Shown here: one piece after another, positions 45,044 to 53,275 of the stretch | Layout of the letters: each line of letters starts with the position of its first letter | How positions within the stretch are numbered: position 1 is the stretch's first letter | DNA from: an uncultured Dehalococcoidia bacterium | GTDB lineage: Bacteria > Chloroflexota > Dehalococcoidia > Lucifugimonadales > JADFKI01 | DNA: 64,000 bases | Direction of reading: 5' to 3' | Assembly: GCA_958295865.1 (NCBI GenBank) | Contig: CATQHF010000004.1 | Span: 248,001 to 312,000 of the forward strand | Position numbers and translations under genes: made by a program | The notes under the pieces: generated by a model | The model's input: the letters and a program-made list of their open reading frames with translations, nothing else | Databases searched by the model: none | What the model was told of the DNA's origin: nothing

Positions 45044-48000
45044 GCCGGACGACGCCGCTTGCGCGCTCGGATTGCGCCTGACAAGCCCGACGATGCGCGC
45101 GCCCAAGCTCGGAATGGACACATTGAACACCCAGTACATCGCTGGCACGACGATGAGCGTGAGGACGGTGGAGCTGAACAGCCCGCCCACCACGACCGTC
45201 GCGAGTTCCGCGCCGATGACGCCGCCCGTAGTCGAGCTAGCCGCAAGCGGCAGCAGGGCGAATATCGTGGTCGAAGCGGTCATCAGGACGGGGCGCACGC
45301 GCACGCGGCACGCCTCCACAAGAGCGTCATATATCTCATAGCCGCGGCCCCGCAGCTGCTCCACATAGGTGAGCATCATGATGGCGTTGTTCACGATGAT
45401 GCCCACGAGGAGCAGAAAGCCTATCATCGCCGACAGGCTGAGAGTGCGGCCGGTTAGAAGTAGCGCCACGAGCGCGCCAACTATTGCGAGCGGCATGCTG
45501 ATTAGGATGATGAACGGCGTGCGAAGCGCCCCCAGGCTGGCGACCATCACCAGATATATCAGCGCAACGCCAATACCCATGAATATGTACACCTGATTGA
45601 AGCCTTCTCGAATCCGTTCCGAAATGCCGCCTGTGCTGATTTGCACCCCCGACGGCACATCTTCCAGATTGTCGATAGCCTGCTGTATCAGGTTGCCGAC
45701 TGCGCCCGTGTCTATGGCGGTGACCGTGCCGGTGATGGTCGCCGAGCGCTCGCTGTCGAGACGGATGACGGAGACCGGCGCTTCCTTGATTCCAATGTCG
45801 GCGATGATGCCAAGCTTCACCGGACCTACCGGGCTGTCAATCCACAGGTTCTTCAGATTGTTTATGTCCTTAGTGTCGGCGCGGTCGCCGCGCAGCACGA
45901 TGTCCACAGTCTTGCCGTCTATGTTAATCTCGGAGACTTCCCTGCCTGAGATGAACTGGCTCAACTGCCTGCCCACGCCGGTTGTGCTGAGGGAATACTC
46001 GCCCGCTCTCGTGCGGTCGACGCTGATGACAACCTCATCGGCGCCCTCTGAAACATTGCTTGTAATATCGGCGAGTCCCTCGATTTGACTGAGGCGCTGT
46101 TCCAGCCTGCGCGTTACTTGAGCGATGTCGCTGAAGTTGGGGCCGGTGATATGCACCTCCTCCTGCTCCCCGCCCGGGCCGGCGTCGGCGGCGTCCACTT
46201 TGACTTCGGGCAGCGCGGCGCGCACTATCGCCTCGATGTGATCCGGCGCATCATCCGACAGCTTGACCTCTGCGCTCGCCTCATTGGAGCGGCCCGGGCC
46301 CGTCCCGATATTGACGGTCGTCTGGTAGATGTCAACCATGCCTTGCTCCACGAACAGGGCAAGCGTCTCCTCCAATGCTAGGACTTCCTGATAGGCTTGC
46401 TCCACGGATGCGCCCGTCGGAAGGTCGATCGTGATTGTCAGATTCTCAGGCGTACTCTGAGGGAAGAAAGTTACGGGTATGAACCTGAGAAGCCCGAGGC
46501 TGGCGAAGGCGACGATGAAGGCGGTGGCAATCGTGAGGAACTTGTAGCGCAGCGTCCACAGCAGTATAGGGGTGTATATGCGCTGGAATATCGTGTCGCG
46601 CCGCGCCTGGGAATCGTCAGAAATCGCATCTGCGGAGAAGTCGCCGCGCCGCAGAAGGCTTGCCGCCAAGACGGGGATGATGGTTACAGCCAAGGCTGTG
46701 GAAGTAAGCATCGCTATGCTTACCGAGATTGCGAATGGGGTGAAAAACTCGCCCACTACGCCGGGAATGAACGCGAGCGGTATGAAGATGACAACCGTCG
46801 TGAGCGTGGACGATATGACGGCTCCGCCCACTTCCCGCGTGCCGTCCACGGCGGCTTCAAAGCGGTTCGTGCCACTATGAATATGGCGGTATATGCTCTC
46901 CGAGACGACGATGCTGTCGTCCACCACATTGCCGATGGCTATCGCTAAGCCCGCAAGCGACATGAAGTTCAGCGACACGTCGGTGAAGGACAGTATCAGG
47001 ATGCCGGTCAAGAGGCTAAGCGGTATGGAGATTGCGATGATTGCCGTTGGGCGCAGCGAAAGCGCGATGCCGCGCGCTAGGGAAGGTCTGAAGTTCAGCA
47101 GGAATACGAATACGACCAGAACGGCGAAGAGCAAGCCGAGCGCGCCATCGCGCAGCAGGCTGTTCAGCGAGTCCTGCACTTCAGGCCCATTGTTGAGTAG
47201 CTCCAGCACCTCCACATCCGGGGGAATGACGCCCGTGCGCCGCATATCTTGCATCGCGGCGCTGACGGCTTCCGTTACGGCGACCGTGTTGGCGTCCGGG
47301 TCTTTTTGGATGTCTATGGCGAGTCCGGGATTGCCGTTGACGCGCGATATGCTGAGCGCGGGCGCGGTGGTGAACTCCACCTCGGCGACATCCGACAGCT
47401 TGATGGGGCGCATGCCCGTCTGGGGTCCCGCGCCGCCCGCGCCTTCGCTCTGCTCGAAGCCGACGGTGAGTTGGCGGATGTCTTCGAGCGCGCCGAACTC
47501 GCTTGCCGCGCGCACCGGATATTCCGCGCCGCTTCTTCCCACGACGCCGACCGGCAGGCTGGCGTTGTTCTGCGCTATGGCGTTGGAAACCTGGTCTGCC
47601 GATATGCCAAAAGCCCTGAGCTTATCGGCGTCGACGGACACGATGACCTGTTCCTCGACTTCTCCGGATATAGTCACCGAGCTCACGCCCTGGATGCGGG
47701 CGAGGCGCGGCTGGATTACATCGCTCACGAGCCTTTGCAATGTGAGTGTGCCTTCGTGGCCCGATACGGTGAACGCGATGACCGCGCTCAAGTCGGTGCT
47801 TATCCGCGTAACATTGGTGGTCACATCGCTGGGAAGGCTTGCGCCGTTCACCGCGCTTTCCACCTCGCGCGCCGCCTCTTTCATGTCCGTGCCATAGTCG
47901 AATGTGGCGTTGATGAAAGTGTCGCTTTCGTTAGTAGTTGACCTGACTTCACGCAGCCCCTCTACCCCCGATATGGCGTCTTCGATAGGTTCCGTAATTT

Positions 48001-48187
48001 CGCGCACCATCGTATCAGGGTCGGAGTGGGAGACATACGCGGAAATGAATACGCTGTACAAATCGACCGGCGGGAGCAGCTCCCGCTGAAAGGTGGTGTA
48101 AGAGTACACGCCCGCTCCGAAGAGCAGTATCACGATTAGGACGGTTACGGAGCGCTTTCTGAGCGCCAACCCGGTTATGTAGCTCAT
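45041..48187 (-). CDS. RND-family efflux transporter (AcrB/HAE1-like)
   Basis: A 1048-residue inner-membrane pump with the RND layout: TM1 (SVTVLIVILLFGAGVYSY), two large extracytoplasmic loops, a TM2-6 block with GNVVDDSIVVSESIYRH (proton-relay Asp pair) and a second block with GIIVNNAIMMLTYVEQLR. The protein resembles HAE1 and Firmicute/Chloroflexota acriflavin-resistance homologues. The usual membrane-fusion partner is not encoded beside it. An AAAGGAAA site precedes the ATG. Confidence 0.95.
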   Translation of the reverse strand: MSYITGLALRKRSVTVLIVILLFGAGVYSYTTFQRELLPPVDLYSVFISAYVSHSDPDTMVREITEPIEDAISGVEGLREVRSTTNESDTFINATFDYGTDMKEAAREVESAVNGASLPSDVTTNVTRISTDLSAVIAFTVSGHEGTLTLQRLVSDVIQPRLARIQGVSSVTISGEVEEQVIVSVDADKLRAFGISADQVSNAIAQNNASLPVGVVGRSGAEYPVRAASEFGALEDIRQLTVGFEQSEGAGGAGPQTGMRPIKLSDVAEVEFTTAPALSISRVNGNPGLAIDIQKDPDANTVAVTEAVSAAMQDMRRTGVIPPDVEVLELLNNGPEVQDSLNSLLRDGALGLLFAVLVVFVFLLNFRPSLARGIALSLRPTAIIAISIPLSLLTGILILSFTDVSLNFMSLAGLAIAIGNVVDDSIVVSESIYRHIHSGTNRFEAAVDGTREVGGAVISSTLTTVVIFIPLAFIPGVVGEFFTPFAISVSIAMLTSTALAVTIIPVLAASLLRRGDFSADAISDDSQARRDTIFQRIYTPILLWTLRYKFLTIATAFIVAFASLGLLRFIPVTFFPQSTPENLTITIDLPTGASVEQAYQEVLALEETLALFVEQGMVDIYQTTVNIGTGPGRSNEASAEVKLSDDAPDHIEAIVRAALPEVKVDAADAGPGGEQEEVHITGPNFSDIAQVTRRLEQRLSQIEGLADITSNVSEGADEVVISVDRTRAGEYSLSTTGVGRQLSQFISGREVSEINIDGKTVDIVLRGDRADTKDINNLKNLWIDSPVGPVKLGIIADIGIKEAPVSVIRLDSERSATITGTVTAIDTGAVGNLIQQAIDNLEDVPSGVQISTGGISERIREGFNQVYIFMGIGVALIYLVMVASLGALRTPFIILISMPLAIVGALVALLLTGRTLSLSAMIGFLLLVGIIVNNAIMMLTYVEQLRGRGYEIYDALVEACRVRVRPVLMTASTTIFALLPLAASSTTGGVIGAELATVVVGGLFSSTVLTLIVVPAMYWVFNVSIPSLGARIVGLVRRNPSAQAASSG

Positions 48188-48258
48188 GTGTATGCTTTCC
48201 TTTGAAAGATCCTGATAGGCGCTAGGGTTCTGCGGACATTTTGCCGCCGGCTGTCATT

Positions 48259-49020
48259 TCACTCGCCGCGATACTTCGGCGCGCGACGCTCCAAGAACGA
48301 CGCGATGCCCTCGGCGCGGTCGGATGTGGATTGCAGGATGACGGTCAAGTCCGCTTCCAGCCCCAGCCCCTGCGCCAGCGTCATGTCCGCGCCGCTCGTC
48401 AGCGCCTCTTTGAGGTAGCGCGCCGCGATGGGCGCGTGTGATGCGATAGTCGCCGCCAGACTTGCGGCGTACTCGGCGGCGTCTTCGCGCCCCGCGATGT
48501 GGTTGACCAGTCCCATGTCCAGCGCGGCGCGGGCGTCGATGATGCGCGAGGTCAGGATGAGCCATGTCGCATGGCTCTGCCCGACGATGCGCGGCAGCCG
48601 CTGCGTGCCGCCGTCCCAGGGTATCAGCCCGTCGGCGACATGCGTCAGCCCCAGCCTCGCATCCGACGACGCCACCCTCAGGTCACACGCCAGCGCAAGC
48701 TCCAATCCTTGGTCAATCGCATCGCCGCCGATGAGCGCAATCATCGGCTTCTCGATGGCTGCGACGGCGTCGCTCACGCGCAGGCGCGCGAGTTCATCCG
48801 CCGTCGGCGCGTCCCCGTCAAACTCCGTGCCTTCGCAGAACACGCCGCCCGCGCCCGTTATGATGCCCACGCGGATGTCGTCGTCCTGCCGCACGCGCTC
48901 GCAGGCATCGCGCAGCCGCTGAGCCGCCCGCTCATCAAGCCTGTTGCCCGCATCCGGGCGGCATAGCGTGATGGTGGCGACATGCTCATGGATGGTTAGC
49001 CGCAAAGTTTCGTGCTGCAT
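48259..49020 (-). CDS. crotonase-fold protein (enoyl-CoA hydratase/isomerase family) without the usual catalytic glutamates
   Basis: A 253-residue crotonase fold: VATITLCRPDAGNRLDE, VGIITGAGGVFCEGTE, a CoA-site region IGGDAIDQGLELALACDLRVAS and GLIPWDGGTQRLPRIVG. In place of the hydratase F-G-x-P-E helix it reads LGLTHVAD, and the second Glu region (HATWLILTSRI) also lacks Glu, so ordinary hydratase chemistry is unlikely. Isomerase, hydrolase or decarboxylase relatives remain possible. It lies 71 bp downstream (by strand order, upstream) of the RND gene with no other partner. Confidence 0.82.
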   Translation of the reverse strand: MQHETLRLTIHEHVATITLCRPDAGNRLDERAAQRLRDACERVRQDDDIRVGIITGAGGVFCEGTEFDGDAPTADELARLRVSDAVAAIEKPMIALIGGDAIDQGLELALACDLRVASSDARLGLTHVADGLIPWDGGTQRLPRIVGQSHATWLILTSRIIDARAALDMGLVNHIAGREDAAEYAASLAATIASHAPIAARYLKEALTSGADMTLAQGLGLEADLTVILQSTSDRAEGIASFLERRAPKYRGE

Positions 49021-49085
49021 GGCGGAATACTAACATAAGCATACGGGGGGATAAAGGTAATCCTGTTCATCCGTGTTAGCCCCCG

Positions 49086-49871
49086 TTAGTCTTCCTGCAC
49101 GACGACGCCAAAGCGCTCGAACAGCAGCAGGTTCGCCTGCTGCGCCGACATCATCGCGCCCTTCAAGCTGGCGACCTCTAGCCCGGAGCCTGAGATATAC
49201 GCTCCGCGCAGATCGGCGCGGTCGAAGCGCGTCTCACCGCTCACGATTGCTCCCGTCAGATGGCAACCCTCGAACACCGCGCCGCTGAAGTCACTGCCCG
49301 ACAAGTCCGCCTCCGTGAAGTTCACGCCCTTCAGCCTGCCGTCCACAAAGCGCTTGAAGCGCAGCGTCGCCATGCTGAAGTCGGCGTCGCGGACGGTTAC
49401 GCCGTCCAGCCGCGTCTGGCTGAAATCCACCGTGCGGAAGCGCGAACCCGTCAAGTCGGCGGCGAACAGGTTCGCGCCGTCCAGGTTGCACAGGCTCAAG
49501 TCGCAGTTCTCGATGCGGCTCAAGTTCAGCCGCGCGTCGCGGAAAGTCGCCGATGTGAACTCGCACCCCGCCAGCGTCGCCTCCCGAATGTCCGCCTTGT
49601 CGAACCGCGCGCCTCGCAAGTCGGAGTTCTCGATACTCAGGCCGTCGCATGCCAGATTGAAGAAATTCACGCGCCGCAGCGAGCACTCCTCCAGCCGCAT
49701 CTCATCAGCGTCGAAGTCAAGCAGCTCCGCGTCATCGAACACGCAGCGCCGAAAAGTCGTCGAGCGACGCAGCAGCCCGCGCAGCTGCTCAGCGTCCGTG
49801 ATGGCAATGTCTTCGTGTGCGGTCATATCAGCGGCGATACCTGCGCCGCCCTCCCCACTCCAAACGCTCAT
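49086..49871 (-). CDS. pentapeptide-repeat protein
   Basis: A 261-residue product. From about residue 40 it is a run of A(D/N)LxG / DFSxA-type pentapeptides (NSDLRGARFDKADIREATL, NLDGANLFAADLTGSRF, NFTEADLSGSDFSGAVF), predicting a right-handed quadrilateral beta-helix. Some relatives mimic DNA and protect gyrase; most have unknown roles. The C-terminal LLFERFGVVVQED is non-repeat. ATG 49871 or ATG 49826 could be the start; neither has a strong ribosome site. Confidence 0.85.
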   Translation of the reverse strand: MSVWSGEGGAGIAADMTAHEDIAITDAEQLRGLLRRSTTFRRCVFDDAELLDFDADEMRLEECSLRRVNFFNLACDGLSIENSDLRGARFDKADIREATLAGCEFTSATFRDARLNLSRIENCDLSLCNLDGANLFAADLTGSRFRTVDFSQTRLDGVTVRDADFSMATLRFKRFVDGRLKGVNFTEADLSGSDFSGAVFEGCHLTGAIVSGETRFDRADLRGAYISGSGLEVASLKGAMMSAQQANLLLFERFGVVVQED

Positions 49872-49889
49872 CGTCCGGGATTTTCGGCT

Positions 49890-50168
49890 TCATGCGGTGG
49901 TCACATCAATTGCATGAGGCAACCCCTAGGTGTCCAGCGCGATGTGTCGCTTGATTCCAGACGCCTTCTCGCCGGCGTCATAGCCCTTGTTCTCCGCGCT
50001 GTCAGTGTTCTTAACGCTCTGAGAGTCCACGATGCAGAAGGTCGGCCGCTCTGTCCGTCCATTGCTTTGTCTGACCTCGCCAACCGTTTTTTTAAGACTT
50101 GCTCCAGAATGGATTCACTAGCCGGGGCAGGTCGCTCGCTCCACTTATGTCGCTGGGGTAGGAATGAG
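49890..50168 (-). pseudogene. relic of an IS5-family transposase
   Basis: On the minus strand a frame reads LEQVLKKTVGEVRQSNG, then PTFCIVDSQSVKNTDSAENK, GYDAGEKASGIKRHIALDT, an in-frame TAG (about 49924) and GLPHAIDVTTA. The VDSQSVK and GYDAG-K-x-KGRKRH-like signatures identify the first DDE Asp region of IS5/ISL2-type transposases. The rest of the IS is missing on both sides. Confidence 0.75.
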
Positions 50169-50534
50169 ACACGATTACCATCCTGATTACAGGCTCCACC
50201 TTATCATATCTCATAAATCGTAGAGGTTCTGGCGTTTAGTACACTGGATTCCTGCTTTCGCAGGAATGGCGGGGGAGGGAGCAGGAATGATGGGGGAGGA
50301 AGCGGGGATGCTGGGGTGAGATTTCAAATTGCTCACAGAACCTAAGGGGGTGGTTCAACAGGCTCACCACGAACGAAAAAAGGCGCTCGCCGCGAACGGG
50401 GAGGGTAGGCTTGCTGCGGGCGGAGTACGGGGCTGATGTGGGTGGTTGTTGGGACGGTAGTTGGGGATTGGGGTTGGTGGTGGGCGGGGCTTGTTGAGTT
50501 GACTGAGGTGATGGATTGCTGAGATACTAGCGGC
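50169..50534. repeat. gene-free region with family A half copy and family B copy
   Basis: Half copy of family A at 50244-50270, with degenerate GGAATGATGGGGG units and the ...CACAGAACCTAA tail ending near 50345. Family B follows directly at 50350-50375. No promoter for the two-component genes was recognised. Confidence 0.7.
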
Positions 50535-51227
50535 ATGGTTACTGTGCTTGTGGTTGAGGATGAAGAGAACTTGCTTGAGGCGCTGCGGTATAATCTGGAG
50601 CGCGAGGGCTATGCCGTGCGGACGGCGATTGATGGCGAGCAGGCGCTGCTTGCTGCGCGCGAGAATCGCCCGGAGATGGTGATCCTGGATGTGATGCTGC
50701 CGAAGCTGGACGGCTTTGAGGTGTGCCGCATTCTGCGCCGCGAGAGCGATGTGCCCATCTTGATGCTGACGGCTAGGGGCGAGGAGATTGACCGCGTGGT
50801 GGGGCTGGAATTGGGCGCGGACGACTATGTGACCAAGCCGTTCAGCATTCGGGAGCTGATGGCGCGGGTTCGCAATATGCTGCGGCGTTCCACTCGCTCG
50901 TCGGCTACGGGTGATTCGGCCGGGGTGGATGTGCTGCGAAGCGGCGACCTTGAAATCGACAGCACGAGCCATATCGTGCGGCGCGGCGGTGAGCGGCTGG
51001 AGCTGAAGCCGCGTGAGTTCGACCTGCTTGCGCTGCTCGCCAAGAACCGCGCGCGCGCGTTCACCCGCGAGCAGATTTTGGAACGGCTGTGGGGGCATGA
51101 CTACTACGGCGACAGCCGGACGGTGGATGTGCATATTCGCTGGCTGCGCGAGAAGATCGAGCCTGAGCCGAGCAAGCCGGTTAGAATCGTGACGATTCGC
51201 GGCGTGGGATACCGCTTCGACGGATGA
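50535..51227 (+). CDS. OmpR/PhoB-type response regulator
   Basis: A 230-residue regulator. Receiver domain: acidic pocket VVEDEEN, phospho-acceptor Asp52 (VILDVMLPKLDG), Thr79 and Lys101 (YVTKPFS). A winged-helix DNA-binding domain follows from about 135, with KPREFDLLALLAKN and VDVHIRWLREKIEP. Paired with the histidine kinase, whose ATG overlaps its TGA. The pair resembles PhoP/PhoR-type systems for phosphate response, but no pho box or pst gene is in view. Confidence 0.94.
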   Translation: MVTVLVVEDEENLLEALRYNLEREGYAVRTAIDGEQALLAARENRPEMVILDVMLPKLDGFEVCRILRRESDVPILMLTARGEEIDRVVGLELGADDYVTKPFSIRELMARVRNMLRRSTRSSATGDSAGVDVLRSGDLEIDSTSHIVRRGGERLELKPREFDLLALLAKNRARAFTREQILERLWGHDYYGDSRTVDVHIRWLREKIEPEPSKPVRIVTIRGVGYRFDG

Positions 51228-52990
51228 GGCTGCCCCGCTCGCTGCACTGGCGCGTCGCCCTGGCGTACACCGCGCTGATATTCCTGACTATGGGCATCGT
51301 CAGCCTGTATCTGGTGAACTTCGTGCGCGACACTTATGTCGCCAATCTGCAAACGAGCCTTGAAAAGCAGGCGCGACTGGTGGGCGAACAGGCGACGGCG
51401 CTTGCCGACGGAGGTCAGGGCGGCGCGGAAGAGTTGGGGGCGATGACTAAACGGCTGGCGCGGACTGTGGGCGGGCGAGTGAGCATCATCAACACGGAGG
51501 GCGATGTCGTCGCGGACAGCCTGCAACCGCCGTCGGAGCTTCCCTCGCAGCTTGGGCGCAGCGAGGTTCGCGCCGTGCTGTCGGGCAGCGTTGCGGTGAG
51601 CAAGGGGATGGGCGCTGCGCTGGACGGCGGCGGCGATGTGCGGATGCTGTTCGCGGTCGCGCCGATACCGGCGAATGGCGGCGTACTCGGCGCGGTGCGC
51701 GTTGCCGTGCCGCTGTCGCAGGTGCAGGCGGACATCAACCGCATCATCGTCGCTATCGTGGTGTCGGCGCTGCTGGTTGCGATGCTCTCGGTGGGCGTCG
51801 GCTACCTGCTGTTCCGCCGCACATCGCGTTCTGTGCGCGCCGTGGCTGAGGGGGCGCGCCGCTTTGCCGAGGGCGACTTGGGGCATCGCGTTGCGACTGC
51901 TTCATCGGACGAGACGCAGGAGCTGGCAGCGGCGTTCAACGGCATGGCGGACACCATCCGGCGCATGCTGCGGGATATGTCGGACGAGGGCAACAAGTTG
52001 ACGGCGATGCTGGATACGATGGAGGACGGGGTGGTGGTGATAGCGGCGGACGGGCGGATAACGCTGATGAACAGCGCGGCGGAGGCGCTGCTGGATACAG
52101 GAGCGAACGATGCGGTCGGCTCGCGGCTGGTGGAGGCGCTGCGCGACCATGAGATTCAGCAGGTAGCCGCGCTGTCGCTTGAGTCGGGGCAGCTGCGCCA
52201 GGCGGAGGTGGAGCTGCTGCCGCAGCGCCGCTATCTGAACGCGATAGCGACGCCGTTGGGCAGGGGCGGCTCGGACGGCGTCTTGCTGACGCTGCACGAC
52301 TTGACGGGGGTTCGGCAGGTGGAGAACACGCTGCGGGAGTTCGTGACGAATGTGTCGCATGAGCTTCGCAGTCCGTTGGCGTCGGTGAAGGCGATGGTGG
52401 AGACGCTGGAGGACGACGCGCTGGAGGACGGGGCTATGGCGCGCAACTTTTTGGGGCGCATCAACCGCGAGGTTGACCGCATGAACTTGATGGTGGAGGA
52501 TCTGCTAGAGCTTTCGCGCTTGGAGAGCGGTCAGCAGATGCCGAGCCTCGCGCCGCTGAACCTGTCGGCATTAGTGGATGAGGTGATACAAGAGTACGAT
52601 GAGCGGGCGGGCGGGGTAGAGGTGCGGGCGCGTATGCCGTCGGAGGATGCGCGCGCGCTGGGGGACAGGGACAAGCTGCGGCAAGTGATGGTGAACCTGC
52701 TGGAGAACGCGCTGAAGAACACGGAGTCGGGGAGCGTGGTCGTGTCCATCGATGCGGGGGAAGGGCTGCATCGCGTAAGTGTGCGTGACACGGGGGCGGG
52801 CATAGCGCGCGAGCATCTGCCGCATGTGTTCGAGCGGTTCTACAAGGTTGACCGCGCGCGGCGGGACGGCGGCACGGGGCTTGGGCTTGCCATCGTGAAG
52901 CAGATAGTGCAGGCGCACGGGGGGGATGTGAGCGTGGAGAGCGAGGAGGGGGTGGGGAGTGTGTTCGGCTTTACGGTGATGCGGGGGTGA
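51224..52990 (+). CDS. sensor histidine kinase (PhoR-like: TM-HAMP-PAS-HisKA-HATPase)
   Basis: A 588-residue membrane kinase: TM1 (about 16-36), an extracytoplasmic sensor region (about 37-165), TM2, HAMP (RSVRAVAEGARRFAEGDLGHRV), a PAS domain (about 265-360, DGVVVIAADGRITLMNSAAE), the dimerisation helix with His379 (NVSHELRSPL) and the ATPase core (N box VNLLENALKNT, DTGAGI, GTGLGLAIVKQI). It phosphorylates the upstream regulator. The 4-bp gene overlap ensures coupling. Confidence 0.94.
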   Translation: MRLPRSLHWRVALAYTALIFLTMGIVSLYLVNFVRDTYVANLQTSLEKQARLVGEQATALADGGQGGAEELGAMTKRLARTVGGRVSIINTEGDVVADSLQPPSELPSQLGRSEVRAVLSGSVAVSKGMGAALDGGGDVRMLFAVAPIPANGGVLGAVRVAVPLSQVQADINRIIVAIVVSALLVAMLSVGVGYLLFRRTSRSVRAVAEGARRFAEGDLGHRVATASSDETQELAAAFNGMADTIRRMLRDMSDEGNKLTAMLDTMEDGVVVIAADGRITLMNSAAEALLDTGANDAVGSRLVEALRDHEIQQVAALSLESGQLRQAEVELLPQRRYLNAIATPLGRGGSDGVLLTLHDLTGVRQVENTLREFVTNVSHELRSPLASVKAMVETLEDDALEDGAMARNFLGRINREVDRMNLMVEDLLELSRLESGQQMPSLAPLNLSALVDEVIQEYDERAGGVEVRARMPSEDARALGDRDKLRQVMVNLLENALKNTESGSVVVSIDAGEGLHRVSVRDTGAGIAREHLPHVFERFYKVDRARRDGGTGLGLAIVKQIVQAHGGDVSVESEEGVGSVFGFTVMRG

Positions 52991-53275
52991 TTTTCTTTCG
53001 CAGGAATGACGTGGGGGCGTGGGGCGGGTGGTTCGACAGGCTCACCACGAACGAAAAAAATAGGCTCGCCGCGGACGGGGTGGGGCGACCGGGTGTTGTC
53101 TTGACAAGTGCGGGAAGCAGATGGCTAATCCTTGTTAGTGGAGGGGGCTGCCATTGTAAAATGAGAATGTGGCGCGGCTGTGCGTTGGGACGATTGGAGG
53201 GTTGTGCGGGTGGCATCGGGCGGACTGCGCGCAATTGGGTCTGGCATGCTGCGCGAATGACGCGAATTCGCTGAC
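52991..53275. repeat. gene-free region with repeat fragments
   Basis: A fragment of family A (CTTTCGCAGGAATGACG, 52995-53011) begins just past the kinase stop. A family B copy follows at 53028-53054. The remainder shows no clear promoter or gene. Confidence 0.6.
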
